Positions 36,620-44,847 of a stretch of 64,000 nt of DNA are shown here, in pieces. Position 1 is the first letter of the stretch; each line of letters begins with the position of its first letter. Position numbers and translations under genes: made by a program. The notes beneath the pieces were generated by a model, which worked only from the letters and a program-made list of their open reading frames with translations, made no database searches and was not told where the DNA came from. Source of the DNA: Parundibacterium terreum (GTDB lineage Bacteria; Pseudomonadota; Gammaproteobacteria; Burkholderiales; Burkholderiaceae_D); NCBI RefSeq assembly GCF_014636315.1, contig NZ_BMED01000001.1:1555941-1619940 (forward strand), written 5' to 3'.

Positions 36620-37018
36620 TTACTTGGCATCGTCATACAAGGGCTTGCCCTTGTCAACGATATGCACCGTATACAATCTCAGCGGCGTATCGCCCACCAC
36701 CTTGTAACCGCCGTGCGCAACATCGCGCAAGTTGAAAATCGGCGTTCCCGTTGCCATCATGACCGGGTCCTTGCCGGGCATCTGTATCATCGCTCCCTGC
36801 AGCACATAACCGGATTCCACGCCATGATGCAGATGCCGCGGAGATACATCGCCAGGTTTGTATTCGACGATGGAACTGATGACTTCCATGCCCGGCGATC
36901 CAGTGAGGTCGGTACGTTTTAATTCTGTACGTACATTGCTGTTATCCTGAGCCCACAGCGGATTGGCGAACATCACCAGAGCCGCAGCGACCACAGCAGA
37001 AGTCCCTTTAAAATTCAT
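36620..37018 (-). CDS. Exported cupin-domain protein
   Basis: 132-aa cupin with a signal peptide (NFKGTSAVVAAALVMFANPLWA, cleavage near WAQ, given here in outline). The metal-binding cupin motif is GDVSPRHLHHGVESGYVLQG, with a second motif near GTPIFNLRDVAHGGYKV. Periplasmic; enzymatic activity not predictable. AGGAGACAGGGAA lies just before ATG 37018; the frame continues upstream to 37069 but into the palindromic element. Single-gene unit. Confidence 0.82.
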   Translation of the reverse strand: MNFKGTSAVVAAALVMFANPLWAQDNSNVRTELKRTDLTGSPGMEVISSIVEYKPGDVSPRHLHHGVESGYVLQGAMIQMPGKDPVMMATGTPIFNLRDVAHGGYKVVGDTPLRLYTVHIVDKGKPLYDDAK

Positions 37019-37051
37019 TTCCCTGTCTCCTGTAAATTTTATGATGCACGA

Positions 37052-37223
37052 CCTAGGGCCTGTTAACAATCAAATTGGGAGTGCGAATGAGTCTAAACGG
37101 GTACAGGGCTAGGCGCGACGCGCGACGCAGTGCGAGCACTGCTAGCGAGGCGTAACAACGCCATGTGCCCGTTTAGAGCCATTCCCTCCGGGTTCACCCA
37201 ATTTAATTGTTAACAGGTCCTAG
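37052..37223. repeat. 172-bp palindromic element with 27-bp terminal inverted repeats (copy 1)
   Basis: The left end CTAGGGCCTGTTAACAAT... (37053 on) and right end (complement from 37223) form terminal inverted repeats of 27 bp with two mismatches. Inside, arms around TCTAAACGGG face each other, and the centre is the perfect hairpin GCAGTGC-GA-GCACTGC. The whole element can fold on itself. No transposase. Ends contain CTAG, which may be target sequence. See copy 2 at 39503. Confidence 0.85.
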
Positions 37224-37353
37224 ATTGGGTGCGGCAATGATATTAGCACCTGTGGGGCAACTTCGCTGACGGCAAAACTTTTAGCCTGGAATGATAAAAT
37301 CTGCGGCTGGATACCACTCAAAATCTCTCAATCATCTTTCACCGACAGCTTCC

Positions 37354-38481
37354 ATGAACACCACTCCTCCCATGATCAATTTCGCCCAACCCTGTCTGGA
37401 CGACGCAACGATACAAGACGTCGCCGACGTGCTGCGCTCCAACTGGATCACCAGCGGCCCCAGGACCGTCGCGCTGGAGCAGGCACTGTCTACCAGTTTT
37501 GGCGGGCGCCCGACACGGATGCTGACCTCAGCGACAGCAGCGATGGAAGTGGCGCTGGATGTGTGCGGCATAGGACCGGGAGATGAAGTCATTACCTCCG
37601 CACAAAGCTTTTTCTCAACGATGAACATGATCGTCAAGGTCGGCGCACGTCCTGTGTTTGTCGATTGCGAGCTGGCTTCGCGCAATATCTTGCTGCAACA
37701 GGTAGAGACCGCCATAACGCCGCAAACCAAGGCCATCATGCCCACCCACTTCCCAGGCGCATTGGTGGACATGGACGCCTTGCTGGCACTGGCAAAAAAA
37801 CACGGCTTGCGCGTGATTGAAGATGCGGCGCTGGTGCAAGGCTCATACTGGAAAGACCAGGCTATTGGCAGCTTCGGCGACATCGCCACCTTCAGCTTCC
37901 ATCCCAACAAGAATATGACGACGATAGAAGGCGGTGCCATCGTCGTCAATACCGAGCAGGAAGCGAAGCAAGTGGATATCCTGCGTTTCCACGGCATTAC
38001 GCGGCTAGCGGACGATACCCGCGACGTGGTCACGGCGGGCGGCAAGTTCAATCTATCCGATGTATCTGCCGCAATAGGCCTGCGCCAATTGCCGCAACTG
38101 GATAGTTTCCTGCAAAAACGCCAATCGCTGGTGCAGCGCTACTTCCAGAATTTTCCCAAAATACCGGGCGCGGTATTGCCGCCGAATGACATGCCGCGTC
38201 AAAGCTGGAATATGTTCTGCGTGCTATTCCCTTTTGCCGACCTGAAAACAAGCCGCAAGGAATTGCGCGATGCGCTGCGCCAGCATGGCATCGCCACCGG
38301 CGTTTCCTATGAGGCCTTGCATACGACAACACTGGGCCGCAGCCTGGGGTATAGCGAAGGCCAGTTCCCGAATGCGGAACGCATCGCCAATGAAACACTG
38401 ACGCTGCCCCTGCATGTGAACATGACACTGGAAGATGTGGACCGTGTTTGCGAGACAGTGAAAACCGTGCTGGGCCTGTAA
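37354..38481 (+). CDS. DegT/DnrJ/EryC1/StrS aminotransferase family protein
   Basis: 375-aa PLP-dependent enzyme of the sugar aminotransferase family. Recognised from the N-terminal DVLRSNWITSGPRTVALEQALS, the substrate-loop LTSATAAMEVAL, DEVITSAQSFFSTMNMIVKVGA, and the PLP-lysine motif FSFHPNKNMTTIEGGA with the aspartate in VIEDAALVQGSYW. Such enzymes make amino sugars of surface polysaccharides or antibiotics, but no sugar nucleotide genes are near, so the substrate is unknown. ATG 37354 chosen (ATG 37372 also possible); weak ribosome binding site. Convergent with the EamA exporter gene; the pair is bracketed by the two palindromic elements. Confidence 0.88.
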   Translation: MNTTPPMINFAQPCLDDATIQDVADVLRSNWITSGPRTVALEQALSTSFGGRPTRMLTSATAAMEVALDVCGIGPGDEVITSAQSFFSTMNMIVKVGARPVFVDCELASRNILLQQVETAITPQTKAIMPTHFPGALVDMDALLALAKKHGLRVIEDAALVQGSYWKDQAIGSFGDIATFSFHPNKNMTTIEGGAIVVNTEQEAKQVDILRFHGITRLADDTRDVVTAGGKFNLSDVSAAIGLRQLPQLDSFLQKRQSLVQRYFQNFPKIPGAVLPPNDMPRQSWNMFCVLFPFADLKTSRKELRDALRQHGIATGVSYEALHTTTLGRSLGYSEGQFPNAERIANETLTLPLHVNMTLEDVDRVCETVKTVLGL

Positions 38482-38517
38482 GCCCCTATAACAGTCCGCC
38501 GAATAAACCGTAGAAAA

Positions 38518-39423
38518 TCAGGCAGAGGCTTCATTGGTACGCGGCTTCGCCGGCATCACCATTGCAGCGACTCCAATAACCACAAAAACCAGACCAAGAT
38601 AGGCTATCGGCGCCAGGCGCTCGCCAAGAAACAGCGTACCCAGCAGCACGCCGACAGGCACCCGCAGATAAGCCTGGCTGGTCGTGCCGACCGACCCCAG
38701 CGAGGCCAGCAGCCGGAAGTACAATACAAAGGCAAACGCGGTCGATACGACAGACAGGCCCAGCAAGGCAGCCACCGAAGACAGCGATGGCGACAGGCTC
38801 CAGGGGTGGTCTACCAGCAGGCTAAGCGGCAGCAGGATAACCCCGCCGGACAACAGGGAGCCGGCAGCGGGCACAGCCGGATGCAGGCCCTGGAAATTCT
38901 TGCCAAAGATCGCCGCAACCGCATAGCAGACAGTCGCCAGCACAATAGCCAGTTGCGGCAGCAAATTCTGCCCCAGCTTGTTCATTGCTTCCACGCCTAT
39001 CACCAGCACGATGCCGGCGATCCCCGACAGCACGCCAATCAGCTTGCGTCGCGTGACCGCCTCATGCCGAGTGATGCAGAGCGTAATCAGGAAGGTAAAT
39101 ATCGGTGAGGTGGAGTTCAGGATCGTCGCCAGTGCCGCATCTACATGCAGCTCCGCCCATGCGATCAGCGTGAAGGGAATGACGCTGTTCATGAGCGCCT
39201 GAAAAGCGAACAGCTTCAGCACTCGGCTATCGGTAGGCATACGCACGCCCATGATACGCATCCAAGCCAGCAGCAGGCTGCCTGCAATCAGCGTCCTCGC
39301 AGCGATCAGCGTTACCGGCGGAATCGTTGCCAGGCCCAGTTTGATAAAGGTGTAAGACGCACCCCACAATGTGGCGAGCAGGAGCAACAGCAGGTAATCG
39401 CTTAGAGGCGGACGGCGGGACAT
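38518..39423 (-). CDS. DMT superfamily (EamA) transporter
   Basis: 301-aa inner membrane protein with ten helices as two EamA repeats (LLLLLATLWGASYTFIKLGLATIPP in the first, YAVAAIFGKNFQGLHPAVPAAGSLLSG in the second). Members export amino acids, nucleosides or metabolites; substrate unknown here. AAGG precedes the ATG. Convergent with the aminotransferase gene with 36 bp between stops and no strong terminator. Between the two palindromic elements. Confidence 0.87.
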   Translation of the reverse strand: MSRRPPLSDYLLLLLLATLWGASYTFIKLGLATIPPVTLIAARTLIAGSLLLAWMRIMGVRMPTDSRVLKLFAFQALMNSVIPFTLIAWAELHVDAALATILNSTSPIFTFLITLCITRHEAVTRRKLIGVLSGIAGIVLVIGVEAMNKLGQNLLPQLAIVLATVCYAVAAIFGKNFQGLHPAVPAAGSLLSGGVILLPLSLLVDHPWSLSPSLSSVAALLGLSVVSTAFAFVLYFRLLASLGSVGTTSQAYLRVPVGVLLGTLFLGERLAPIAYLGLVFVVIGVAAMVMPAKPRTNEASA

Positions 39424-39502
39424 CGGGCGGCCTTTTTATCATCAAGACCTCGATGGTGGCAGACAGGACAAAGGCGGTCAACGGAAAATACTTCGTTGAC
39501 CG

Positions 39503-39853
39503 CCTAGGGCCTGTTAACAATTCAATTAGGAGATGCGTTCCAAGCAAAACGCGGGCTGGCAAGGCGCGCAACGCCGTTAAGGCTGGTGCCTTAACAAGGA
39601 GTGCAACGCAGTCCAGCCCGCGTTTTGCTTGGAACCCGGAGGGAATGGGTCTAAACAGGCGCAGGGCGTTGTTGCAGCCCGCTGGCAGTATTCATACTGC
39701 GGCGCGGACTACCCTTGCAGGGCGCACACTGGCTTGCAAGCCAGTGCCGTTACGCAGGCAGGCGACTTGTCGCCTGAAACCCCTGTTTCACCCTAGCCCT
39801 GCACCTGTTTAGACCCATTCGCACTCCTAATTTAATTGTTAACAGGCCCTAAG
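39503..39853. repeat. 351-bp palindromic element, 30-bp terminal inverted repeats, many hairpins (copy 2)
   Basis: Terminal inverted repeats of ~30 bp with two mismatches (CCTAGGGCCTGTTAACAAT... / complement from 39853). Inside are a perfect 23-bp inverted repeat (39537-39559 with 39613-39635) enclosing hairpin GTTAAGGC/GCCTTAAC (39576-39595); a 23-bp inverted repeat with one mismatch (39644-39666 with 39797-39819) enclosing GCAGTA/TACTGC (39685-39700), the 20-bp palindrome at 39727-39746 and CAGGCGAC/GTCGCCTG (39759-39776). The right end matches the left end of copy 1. Non-coding. Confidence 0.88.
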
Positions 39854-39921
39854 CTTGGAGCTGGAATTTGTCAGTGTCTTATTTTTTCATGCCGGGGAAG
39901 ATCCTCGTTTTTTTCCAGGCA

Positions 39922-41637
39922 TTAAAACTCTTCCCAGTCATCCTTGTCTTTTCCTGCCGTGACAAGCTGCTTTGGCGCTGTTGCCTGCTTTAGCTTAGCC
40001 GTTGCGGCACGCGCCTTGATGGGTAATACCTTGACGTCGGCACGGCGGGCAGGAGCCTGCACTTTTGCCGCGTTGCCCGCCAGCGCGAGCTGCTCATTCT
40101 TGCCCAGCTTGAAAATACTGACCACATTGGCAAGCTCGGCCGCCTGTTCCTGCAAGCTGCCTGCGGCAGCAGCGGCCTGTTCAACCAGCGCGGCATTTTG
40201 CTGTGTCACTTCATCCATCTGCGTGATGGCCTGGTTGACCTGCTCTATGCCTGAACTTTGCTCCTGGCTGGCCGAAGTGATCTCGCTGATGATGTCAGTT
40301 ACACGCCGGACGCTGGCCACCACTTCATCCATCGTCGCACCGGCTTGCTCTACCAGCCTGCTACCTGTTTCCACTTTTTCTACCGAGTTGCCTATCAGGG
40401 TTTTGATTTCCTTGGCCGCAGCAGCTGAGCGTTGCGCCAGGTTGCGCACCTCGCTGGCAACTACCGCAAAACCACGCCCCTGCTCGCCCGCGCGCGCTGC
40501 CTCGACAGCAGCATTCAGCGCCAGGATATTGGTCTGGAAGGCAATGCCGTCAATGACGCTGATGATGTCGACAATTTTCTTGGCCGATTCATTGATTTCG
40601 CCCATGGTATCCACCACCTGAGAAACCACGGCGCCGCCTTTGCTAGCCACTTCGGATGCCGACTCAGCCAGCTTGTTGGCCTGGCGGGCATTATCCGCAT
40701 TATTTTTTACAGTAGAAGTCAGTTCCTCCATCGACGAAGCCGTCTCTTCCAGCGAGCTGGCCTGTGATTCTGTACGCGACGACAGATCCAGATTACCGGA
40801 AGCGATTTCGCCGGAGGCCGTAGCTATCGTATCCGTGCCGCTGCGCACCTGACCGACTATCCGCACCAGGCTGCTATTCATGTCTTTCAGCGCCTGTGTC
40901 AGTTGCCCGGTTTCGTCGCTGGACATCACCTGGATGTCGCCGGTCAGATCTCCGTCCGCCACGCGCTGTGCCGAATCCACAGCCTTCCTGAGCGGACCGA
41001 TAATGCCCATGGTCAGCCACCACGCACAAAACACGGCCAGCGCCAGGGCGGCAACGGTCAGCGTTATCAGCAGGACGCGGCTGGCAGCCGCAGTGGCTTC
41101 TATTCTTTTGGCCGTCTCATCAATGGATTTGCGTTGCAGCTCCAGGAATTGCTGCAGCAAGGCTTCATATTTTTTGGAATTCGGCAAGAACGCGCTATTG
41201 AATAATTTCTCTGCCTGTTCGTTATCTCCGGCCAGCTTGGCCTTGGTCACAGCCGCCCTGGCATCCAGGTAGGCGACTCCTGCTTCATTGGTTTTTTTAT
41301 AATGCGCCAGTTCATCTTCAGAGATCAGCAGCGGCTCCATTTTCAGCTTCAGCGCGGCGGCCGTCTTGACAGCTTCGGCCGCCTCTTCCGCGAAAAAGGA
41401 ACCCAGTTGCGGATCACTGCTCTTGACGATCGCAGTAGTCCTGCGAATGCCGGCAAATACCAGGCGATACCAGTCATCGATGATGCGTTCTTTGGCGAGC
41501 GGCTCTTCCATCATCGCCCGCGTCGATTCTGCGACAGTTTGCAGGCGCCAGATCCCTATGCCGCTGATCACTGCCGTGAGTAGCAGGACGATCGCAAAGC
41601 CAAAGCCGAGGCGAGTACCTATCTTCCAATTTTTCAT
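39922..41637 (-). CDS. Methyl-accepting chemotaxis protein with C-terminal CheR/CheB tether
   Basis: 571-aa Tar-type chemoreceptor. TM1 ([21 protein letters not shown]), a periplasmic four-helix-bundle domain (~residues 32-185), TM2 ([22 protein letters not shown]), HAMP ([22 protein letters not shown]), then the signalling coiled-coil with the invariant [23 protein letters not shown] hairpin, given in parts. A ~70-residue Ala/Lys-rich flexible linker ends in DDWEEF, a match to the xWxxF pentapeptide that tethers CheR and CheB, so it is a high-abundance-type receptor able to adapt others. ATG 41637 follows AGGAGAC at better spacing than ATG 41640. The signalling half closely resembles that of the receptor at 9285. 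Confidence 0.93.
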   Translation of the reverse strand: MKNWKIGTRLGFGFAIVLLLTAVISGIGIWRLQTVAESTRAMMEEPLAKERIIDDWYRLVFAGIRRTTAIVKSSDPQLGSFFAEEAAEAVKTAAALKLKMEPLLISEDELAHYKKTNEAGVAYLDARAAVTKAKLAGDNEQAEKLFNSAFLPNSKKYEALLQQFLELQRKSIDETAKRIEATAAASRVLLITLTVAALALAVFCAWWLTMGIIGPLRKAVDSAQRVADGDLTGDIQVMSSDETGQLTQALKDMNSSLVRIVGQVRSGTDTIATASGEIASGNLDLSSRTESQASSLEETASSMEELTSTVKNNADNARQANKLAESASEVASKGGAVVSQVVDTMGEINESAKKIVDIISVIDGIAFQTNILALNAAVEAARAGEQGRGFAVVASEVRNLAQRSAAAAKEIKTLIGNSVEKVETGSRLVEQAGATMDEVVASVRRVTDIISEITSASQEQSSGIEQVNQAITQMDEVTQQNAALVEQAAAAAGSLQEQAAELANVVSIFKLGKNEQLALAGNAAKVQAPARRADVKVLPIKARAATAKLKQATAPKQLVTAGKDKDDWEEF

Positions 41638-41709
41638 CATGTCTCCTGATTAATATTTCGTATCCGCCACTATTTTTCTCTGCAGCCACCGGTATGCGAG
41701 CCGTTCAGC

Positions 41710-43323
41710 TTACACTGAATCCTGCTGCGCGCTGCCTGCTGTTTCTTTGATTTCTGTGATTTCCGCGGTCTGTTTGGTTTGCGCCGTACCCACCTTGTCC
41801 CGTCCTGTTGTTTTGGCAGCGTACAAGGCTTTGTCTGCGGCCTGCAAGAAGGCGGCTGCATCGGCGCCATGCGGTTGGGGGAACCAGGCTTCTACGCCCA
41901 GGCTGATGGTGACTATTCCGGGCGGATTGCCGCTATGCTCAATTTTTAAATCCTTAACACCCAGGCGCAGTTTTTCAGCAACGGTAATCGCCCCGCTCAG
42001 ATCCGTGTTGGGCAGCAAGATCGCAAATTCCTCGCCGCCGTAGCGCGCGCTAAGGTCACCCGGCCTGTGCATATGGATGACTTCGCTGATTTGCCGCAAA
42101 CACTGGTCGCCGGCCGGATGTCCGTAAAGATCGTTAAAACGCTTGAAGTGGTCTACGTCCATCATCAACAAGGCCAGTGACTGACCGTTGCGCATCGCAC
42201 GCTTGAATTCCGTGCTCAGTGCGATATCGAACTGGCGCCGGTTCGCCAAACCTGTCAGCGCATCGTGCAAGGCGATATTTTCCAGCTCGTGATTCAAGGC
42301 CAGCAATTTTTCTTGCGTAGCCAGCAATTCATCCCGAATGATGGAGCGTATCTTGATCTGCTTGATCAGATAGCGGCCCAAAGAGGCAATAATCAGCACC
42401 AGCAGCAAGGTGCCCAGGGAATAGCGCATAGTCTGCCCGCGCCAGCTGGACAGCACTTCACTGGTCGCCAGCGAGGACACTGCAATCAAGGGAAAATGAT
42501 CCAGATGATGGAAGCCGACTATTCTTTGCACCCCATCGAAGCGGGATATGTTGGTGCCGGTACCATCCTTTTGCAGCTTCAGGTACTGGCGAAAGAAAGG
42601 TGAACCGGAAATATTCTGGCCTATGAATTCTTCCTTGAACGGACGCCGCATCAGCACTGTTGCATTTTCCAGCACCAGCAGAATCGCGCCCTTTTCACCT
42701 ATAGAAAAATTGGCGTAATACTGGTCAAAATAGGCAACCCTGACGGTTGCCAGAACGACACCACCAAAAGAGCCATCCACCTTATTCACCCGGCGCGATA
42801 TAGGAATAATCCAGTCGCCCGTGGAACGGCTCATGATGGGACGGCTGATGTATGGGGCACGCTCAGGGTGCTTGGAGTGATAGAGAAAGTATTCGCGGTC
42901 TGAGTTATTCAGTCCGCTAGGAACATCTTCCAGTGAATTGACCAGCCACTTGCCGTTCTCATCATAAATGAAAATACCCTGTAGCTCGGGCAGCTCGGCA
43001 ACCCTCGCCGCCAGCGAAGGATAGAGCTTGAGCACAAGCTCCGGGTGCACATTGATTTGTTCGACTTCGCCCACCAGGCCGAACAAGATCGTATCGGCCT
43101 TCTTTAGCGTATCTTCCGCATGCTGGGCAACCGAGCGTGTCAGATTTTGCACGTCGAGCTCTGCTTCTCTCAGCGTGGTCCGGTATCCCTGCCAGGACGA
43201 CCAGACTTCCAAAACGATAAGGGAAACGCACACCAACACTACAAAGCCGACTGCAAGGCTAAGGACCGAGCTACGCCGTTTGATAGTGTCTGTCCCGGGC
43301 GAGCTGTTTTCTCGTCTAGTCAT
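41710..43323 (-). CDS. Cache-GGDEF diguanylate cyclase
   Basis: 537-aa c-di-GMP synthase. TM1 (LSLAVGFVVLVCVSLIVLEVW), a periplasmic double Cache sensor (~residues 45-290; YPSLAARVAELPELQGIFIYD, PYISRPIMSRSTGDWIIPISR in parts), TM2 (YSLGTLLLVLIIASLGRYLI), then the GGDEF domain. The active-site motif is GGEEF at residues 429-433, and the inhibitory I-site RPGD sits at 420-423 exactly five residues before it, so the enzyme should be both active and product-inhibited. No EAL domain. Sits beside a chemoreceptor gene on the same strand, linking motility signals. No strong ribosome binding site. Confidence 0.92.
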   Translation of the reverse strand: MTRRENSSPGTDTIKRRSSVLSLAVGFVVLVCVSLIVLEVWSSWQGYRTTLREAELDVQNLTRSVAQHAEDTLKKADTILFGLVGEVEQINVHPELVLKLYPSLAARVAELPELQGIFIYDENGKWLVNSLEDVPSGLNNSDREYFLYHSKHPERAPYISRPIMSRSTGDWIIPISRRVNKVDGSFGGVVLATVRVAYFDQYYANFSIGEKGAILLVLENATVLMRRPFKEEFIGQNISGSPFFRQYLKLQKDGTGTNISRFDGVQRIVGFHHLDHFPLIAVSSLATSEVLSSWRGQTMRYSLGTLLLVLIIASLGRYLIKQIKIRSIIRDELLATQEKLLALNHELENIALHDALTGLANRRQFDIALSTEFKRAMRNGQSLALLMMDVDHFKRFNDLYGHPAGDQCLRQISEVIHMHRPGDLSARYGGEEFAILLPNTDLSGAITVAEKLRLGVKDLKIEHSGNPPGIVTISLGVEAWFPQPHGADAAAFLQAADKALYAAKTTGRDKVGTAQTKQTAEITEIKETAGSAQQDSV

Positions 43324-43512
43324 AGTTATTTGAAAGTGTTCTTGACCTACCCTGAGTATAGTTTGAAAAAGTTACGCCTCATAAATATATGCGCAAAATT
43401 GGGCTTAATTAACATTTTTTCACCTATATCTTCGCTGTGTCGCATGAAGACCATCGACATAAGCAAGCAAAATTACTCATTTGGCAATTGACAGCTCGGT
43501 GATTGGCTGTGC

Positions 43513-43527
43513 TGGCACAGCTCTTGC
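43513..43527 (+). promoter_or_regulatory. Sigma-54 (RpoN) promoter of cynS
   Basis: TGGCAC-AGCTC-TTGC matches the -24/-12 consensus TGGCAC-N5-TTGC at every fixed position. It is 49 bp before the cyanase ATG, giving a leader of about 35 nt. I could not find a clear NtrC-type site upstream. Confidence 0.85.
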
Positions 43528-43575
43528 GTCTGAAAATATCGCTTTTGGAGATATTTCAATCACAAGGAGCCCCAC

Positions 43576-44019
43576 ATGGATCGCAATGAAGTTACCCAAA
43601 AAATTATCTCAGCCAAGGTCAGGAATAAATTGACGTGGTCAGACATCGCCAAGAAAATAGGTCAGAGCAAGGAGTGGACAACGGCGGCCATGCTGGGCCA
43701 GATGACCTTGAATCTGGAACAGGCAACAGTCGCCAAATCCCTGTTCAGCCTGACGGATGAAGAAACCGCCTGGCTGCAGATCGTCCCGTACAAGGGTTCG
43801 CTACCAACGGCAGTTCCGACGGATCCGCTGATTTACCGCTGGTATGAAATCGTCAGCGTGTATGGCACCACCATCAAGGAGCTGATCCATGAAGAATTCG
43901 GCGACGGCATCATGAGCGCGATTGATTTTTCCATGGACATCCAGCGCCAGGCCGATCCCAAGGGAGACCGCGTCAACGTAGTATTGAGCGGCAAGTTCCT
44001 GCCTTACAAACAGTACTGA
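43576..44019 (+). CDS. cynS: Cyanate hydratase (cyanase)
   Basis: 147-aa cytosolic enzyme that turns cyanate and bicarbonate into ammonia and CO2, detoxifying cyanate and supplying nitrogen. The N-terminal HTH-like domain (SWSDIAKKIGQSKEWTTAAMLGQ region) and the C-terminal decamer-forming domain are complete. Catalytic residues Arg88 and Glu91 (IYRWYEIV) and Ser114 (GIMSAIDF) are all present. AGGAG precedes the ATG. A consensus sigma-54 promoter lies upstream, fitting nitrogen control. No cynT carbonic anhydrase, cynX or nrt/cynABD transporter gene is adjacent, so it is a solitary gene. Confidence 0.96.
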   Translation: MDRNEVTQKIISAKVRNKLTWSDIAKKIGQSKEWTTAAMLGQMTLNLEQATVAKSLFSLTDEETAWLQIVPYKGSLPTAVPTDPLIYRWYEIVSVYGTTIKELIHEEFGDGIMSAIDFSMDIQRQADPKGDRVNVVLSGKFLPYKQY

Positions 44020-44020
44020 G

Positions 44021-44060
44021 CTGTATCAGGCTGTATCGGACTGAATAGGCCTGGATTAAA
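44021..44060 (+). repeat. Degenerate 10-bp tandem repeat after cynS
   Basis: CTGTATCAGG, CTGTATCGGA, CTGAATAGGC and CTGGATTAAA follow the cynS stop in 10-bp register, with decreasing similarity. It resembles the array at 26461 in unit length and position just after a stop codon. Confidence 0.5.
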
Positions 44061-44733
44061 CGTCGGCCCACTGCCGCAGCAGGTTATGGTAGTGGCCGGT
44101 GAGGCCGACCACTTCTTCGCAATCCCCTACCCTGGCGCGCAGTTTCTGGATATTCTGATCCAGTTCAAACAGCATGCTACGCTGCCAGTCATCGCGCACC
44201 ATGCTCTGGGTCCAGAAGAAAGAGCAGACACGGTTGCCGCGGGTGACCGGTTCTACCTTGTGCAAACTGCTGGACGGATAAAGAATCAAGTCGCCGGCCG
44301 GCAATTTGACTTCGTGTGTGCCATAGGTATCCACGACGACCAGTTCACCGCCGTCATACTCTTCCGGATCACACAAAAACAGCGTGGAGGACACGTCCGT
44401 GCGCAGGCTGAGCCCGCTGCCCGGTATGTTGCGCACCGAACCATCGACATGCAAGCCATAGTGCTCGCCGCCCGCGTAACTATTGAACAGCGGCGGCATG
44501 GTGCGCGAAGGCAAGGCAGCGGCAAAAAATAGCGGATTACGCGCCAGTGCAGCGTGGATGATCTTGCCCAGCTCCAGCCCGACCTCCGATGTCTCCGGCA
44601 ATTGGCGATTTTGCTTTACCTGCGCGCCCTGGGCACCCACGGTGGCACGGCCATCCACCCAGTCGGTATGGTCCAGCCGGCGCCGGATTTCGGCAACCTG
44701 TTCGCGCGTCAGTACTTCAGGTATGTGCAGCAT
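44056..44733 (-). CDS. piuC: PKHD-type Fe(II)/2-oxoglutarate hydroxylase (PiuC/YbiX)
   Basis: 225-aa Fe(II)/2OG dioxygenase of the PKHD (PiuC/YbiX) family. The iron triad is in GLHVDGSV (HxD) and SSLHKVEPV (His), and the 2OG-binding arginine in [10 protein letters not shown]. These proteins are encoded beside catecholate siderophore receptors, as here with the TonB-dependent receptor upstream, and are thought to act on the siderophore or its complex. AAGGAAT precedes two ATG codons at 44736 and 44733; the second has better spacing. A terminator separates it from the receptor gene, so it may be expressed by read-through or its own promoter. Confidence 0.88.
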   Translation of the reverse strand: MLHIPEVLTREQVAEIRRRLDHTDWVDGRATVGAQGAQVKQNRQLPETSEVGLELGKIIHAALARNPLFFAAALPSRTMPPLFNSYAGGEHYGLHVDGSVRNIPGSGLSLRTDVSSTLFLCDPEEYDGGELVVVDTYGTHEVKLPAGDLILYPSSSLHKVEPVTRGNRVCSFFWTQSMVRDDWQRSMLFELDQNIQKLRARVGDCEEVVGLTGHYHNLLRQWADV

Positions 44734-44795
44734 CATGATGTGATTCCTTCTTGCTCTCCATTGATATGGAGTGGCGTTTCAATAGGCTTGTAACG

Positions 44796-44825
44796 AAAAA
44801 AGCCCCTCCTGTGCAGGAGGGGCCA
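44796..44825 (-). terminator. Terminator after the TonB-dependent receptor gene
   Basis: On the minus strand an inverted repeat GGCCCCTCCTG / CAGGAGGGGC followed by a T run. It lies between the receptor gene and piuC, so it should weaken transcription into piuC. Confidence 0.85.
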
Positions 44826-44847
44826 GATTACCACGGCGTACCGGATA

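Noticed and set aside
39503..39853. Retron or group II intron remnant
   Set aside because: Hairpin-rich but there is no reverse transcriptase gene or intron domain V-like motif nearby; terminal inverted repeats fit a MITE-like element better.
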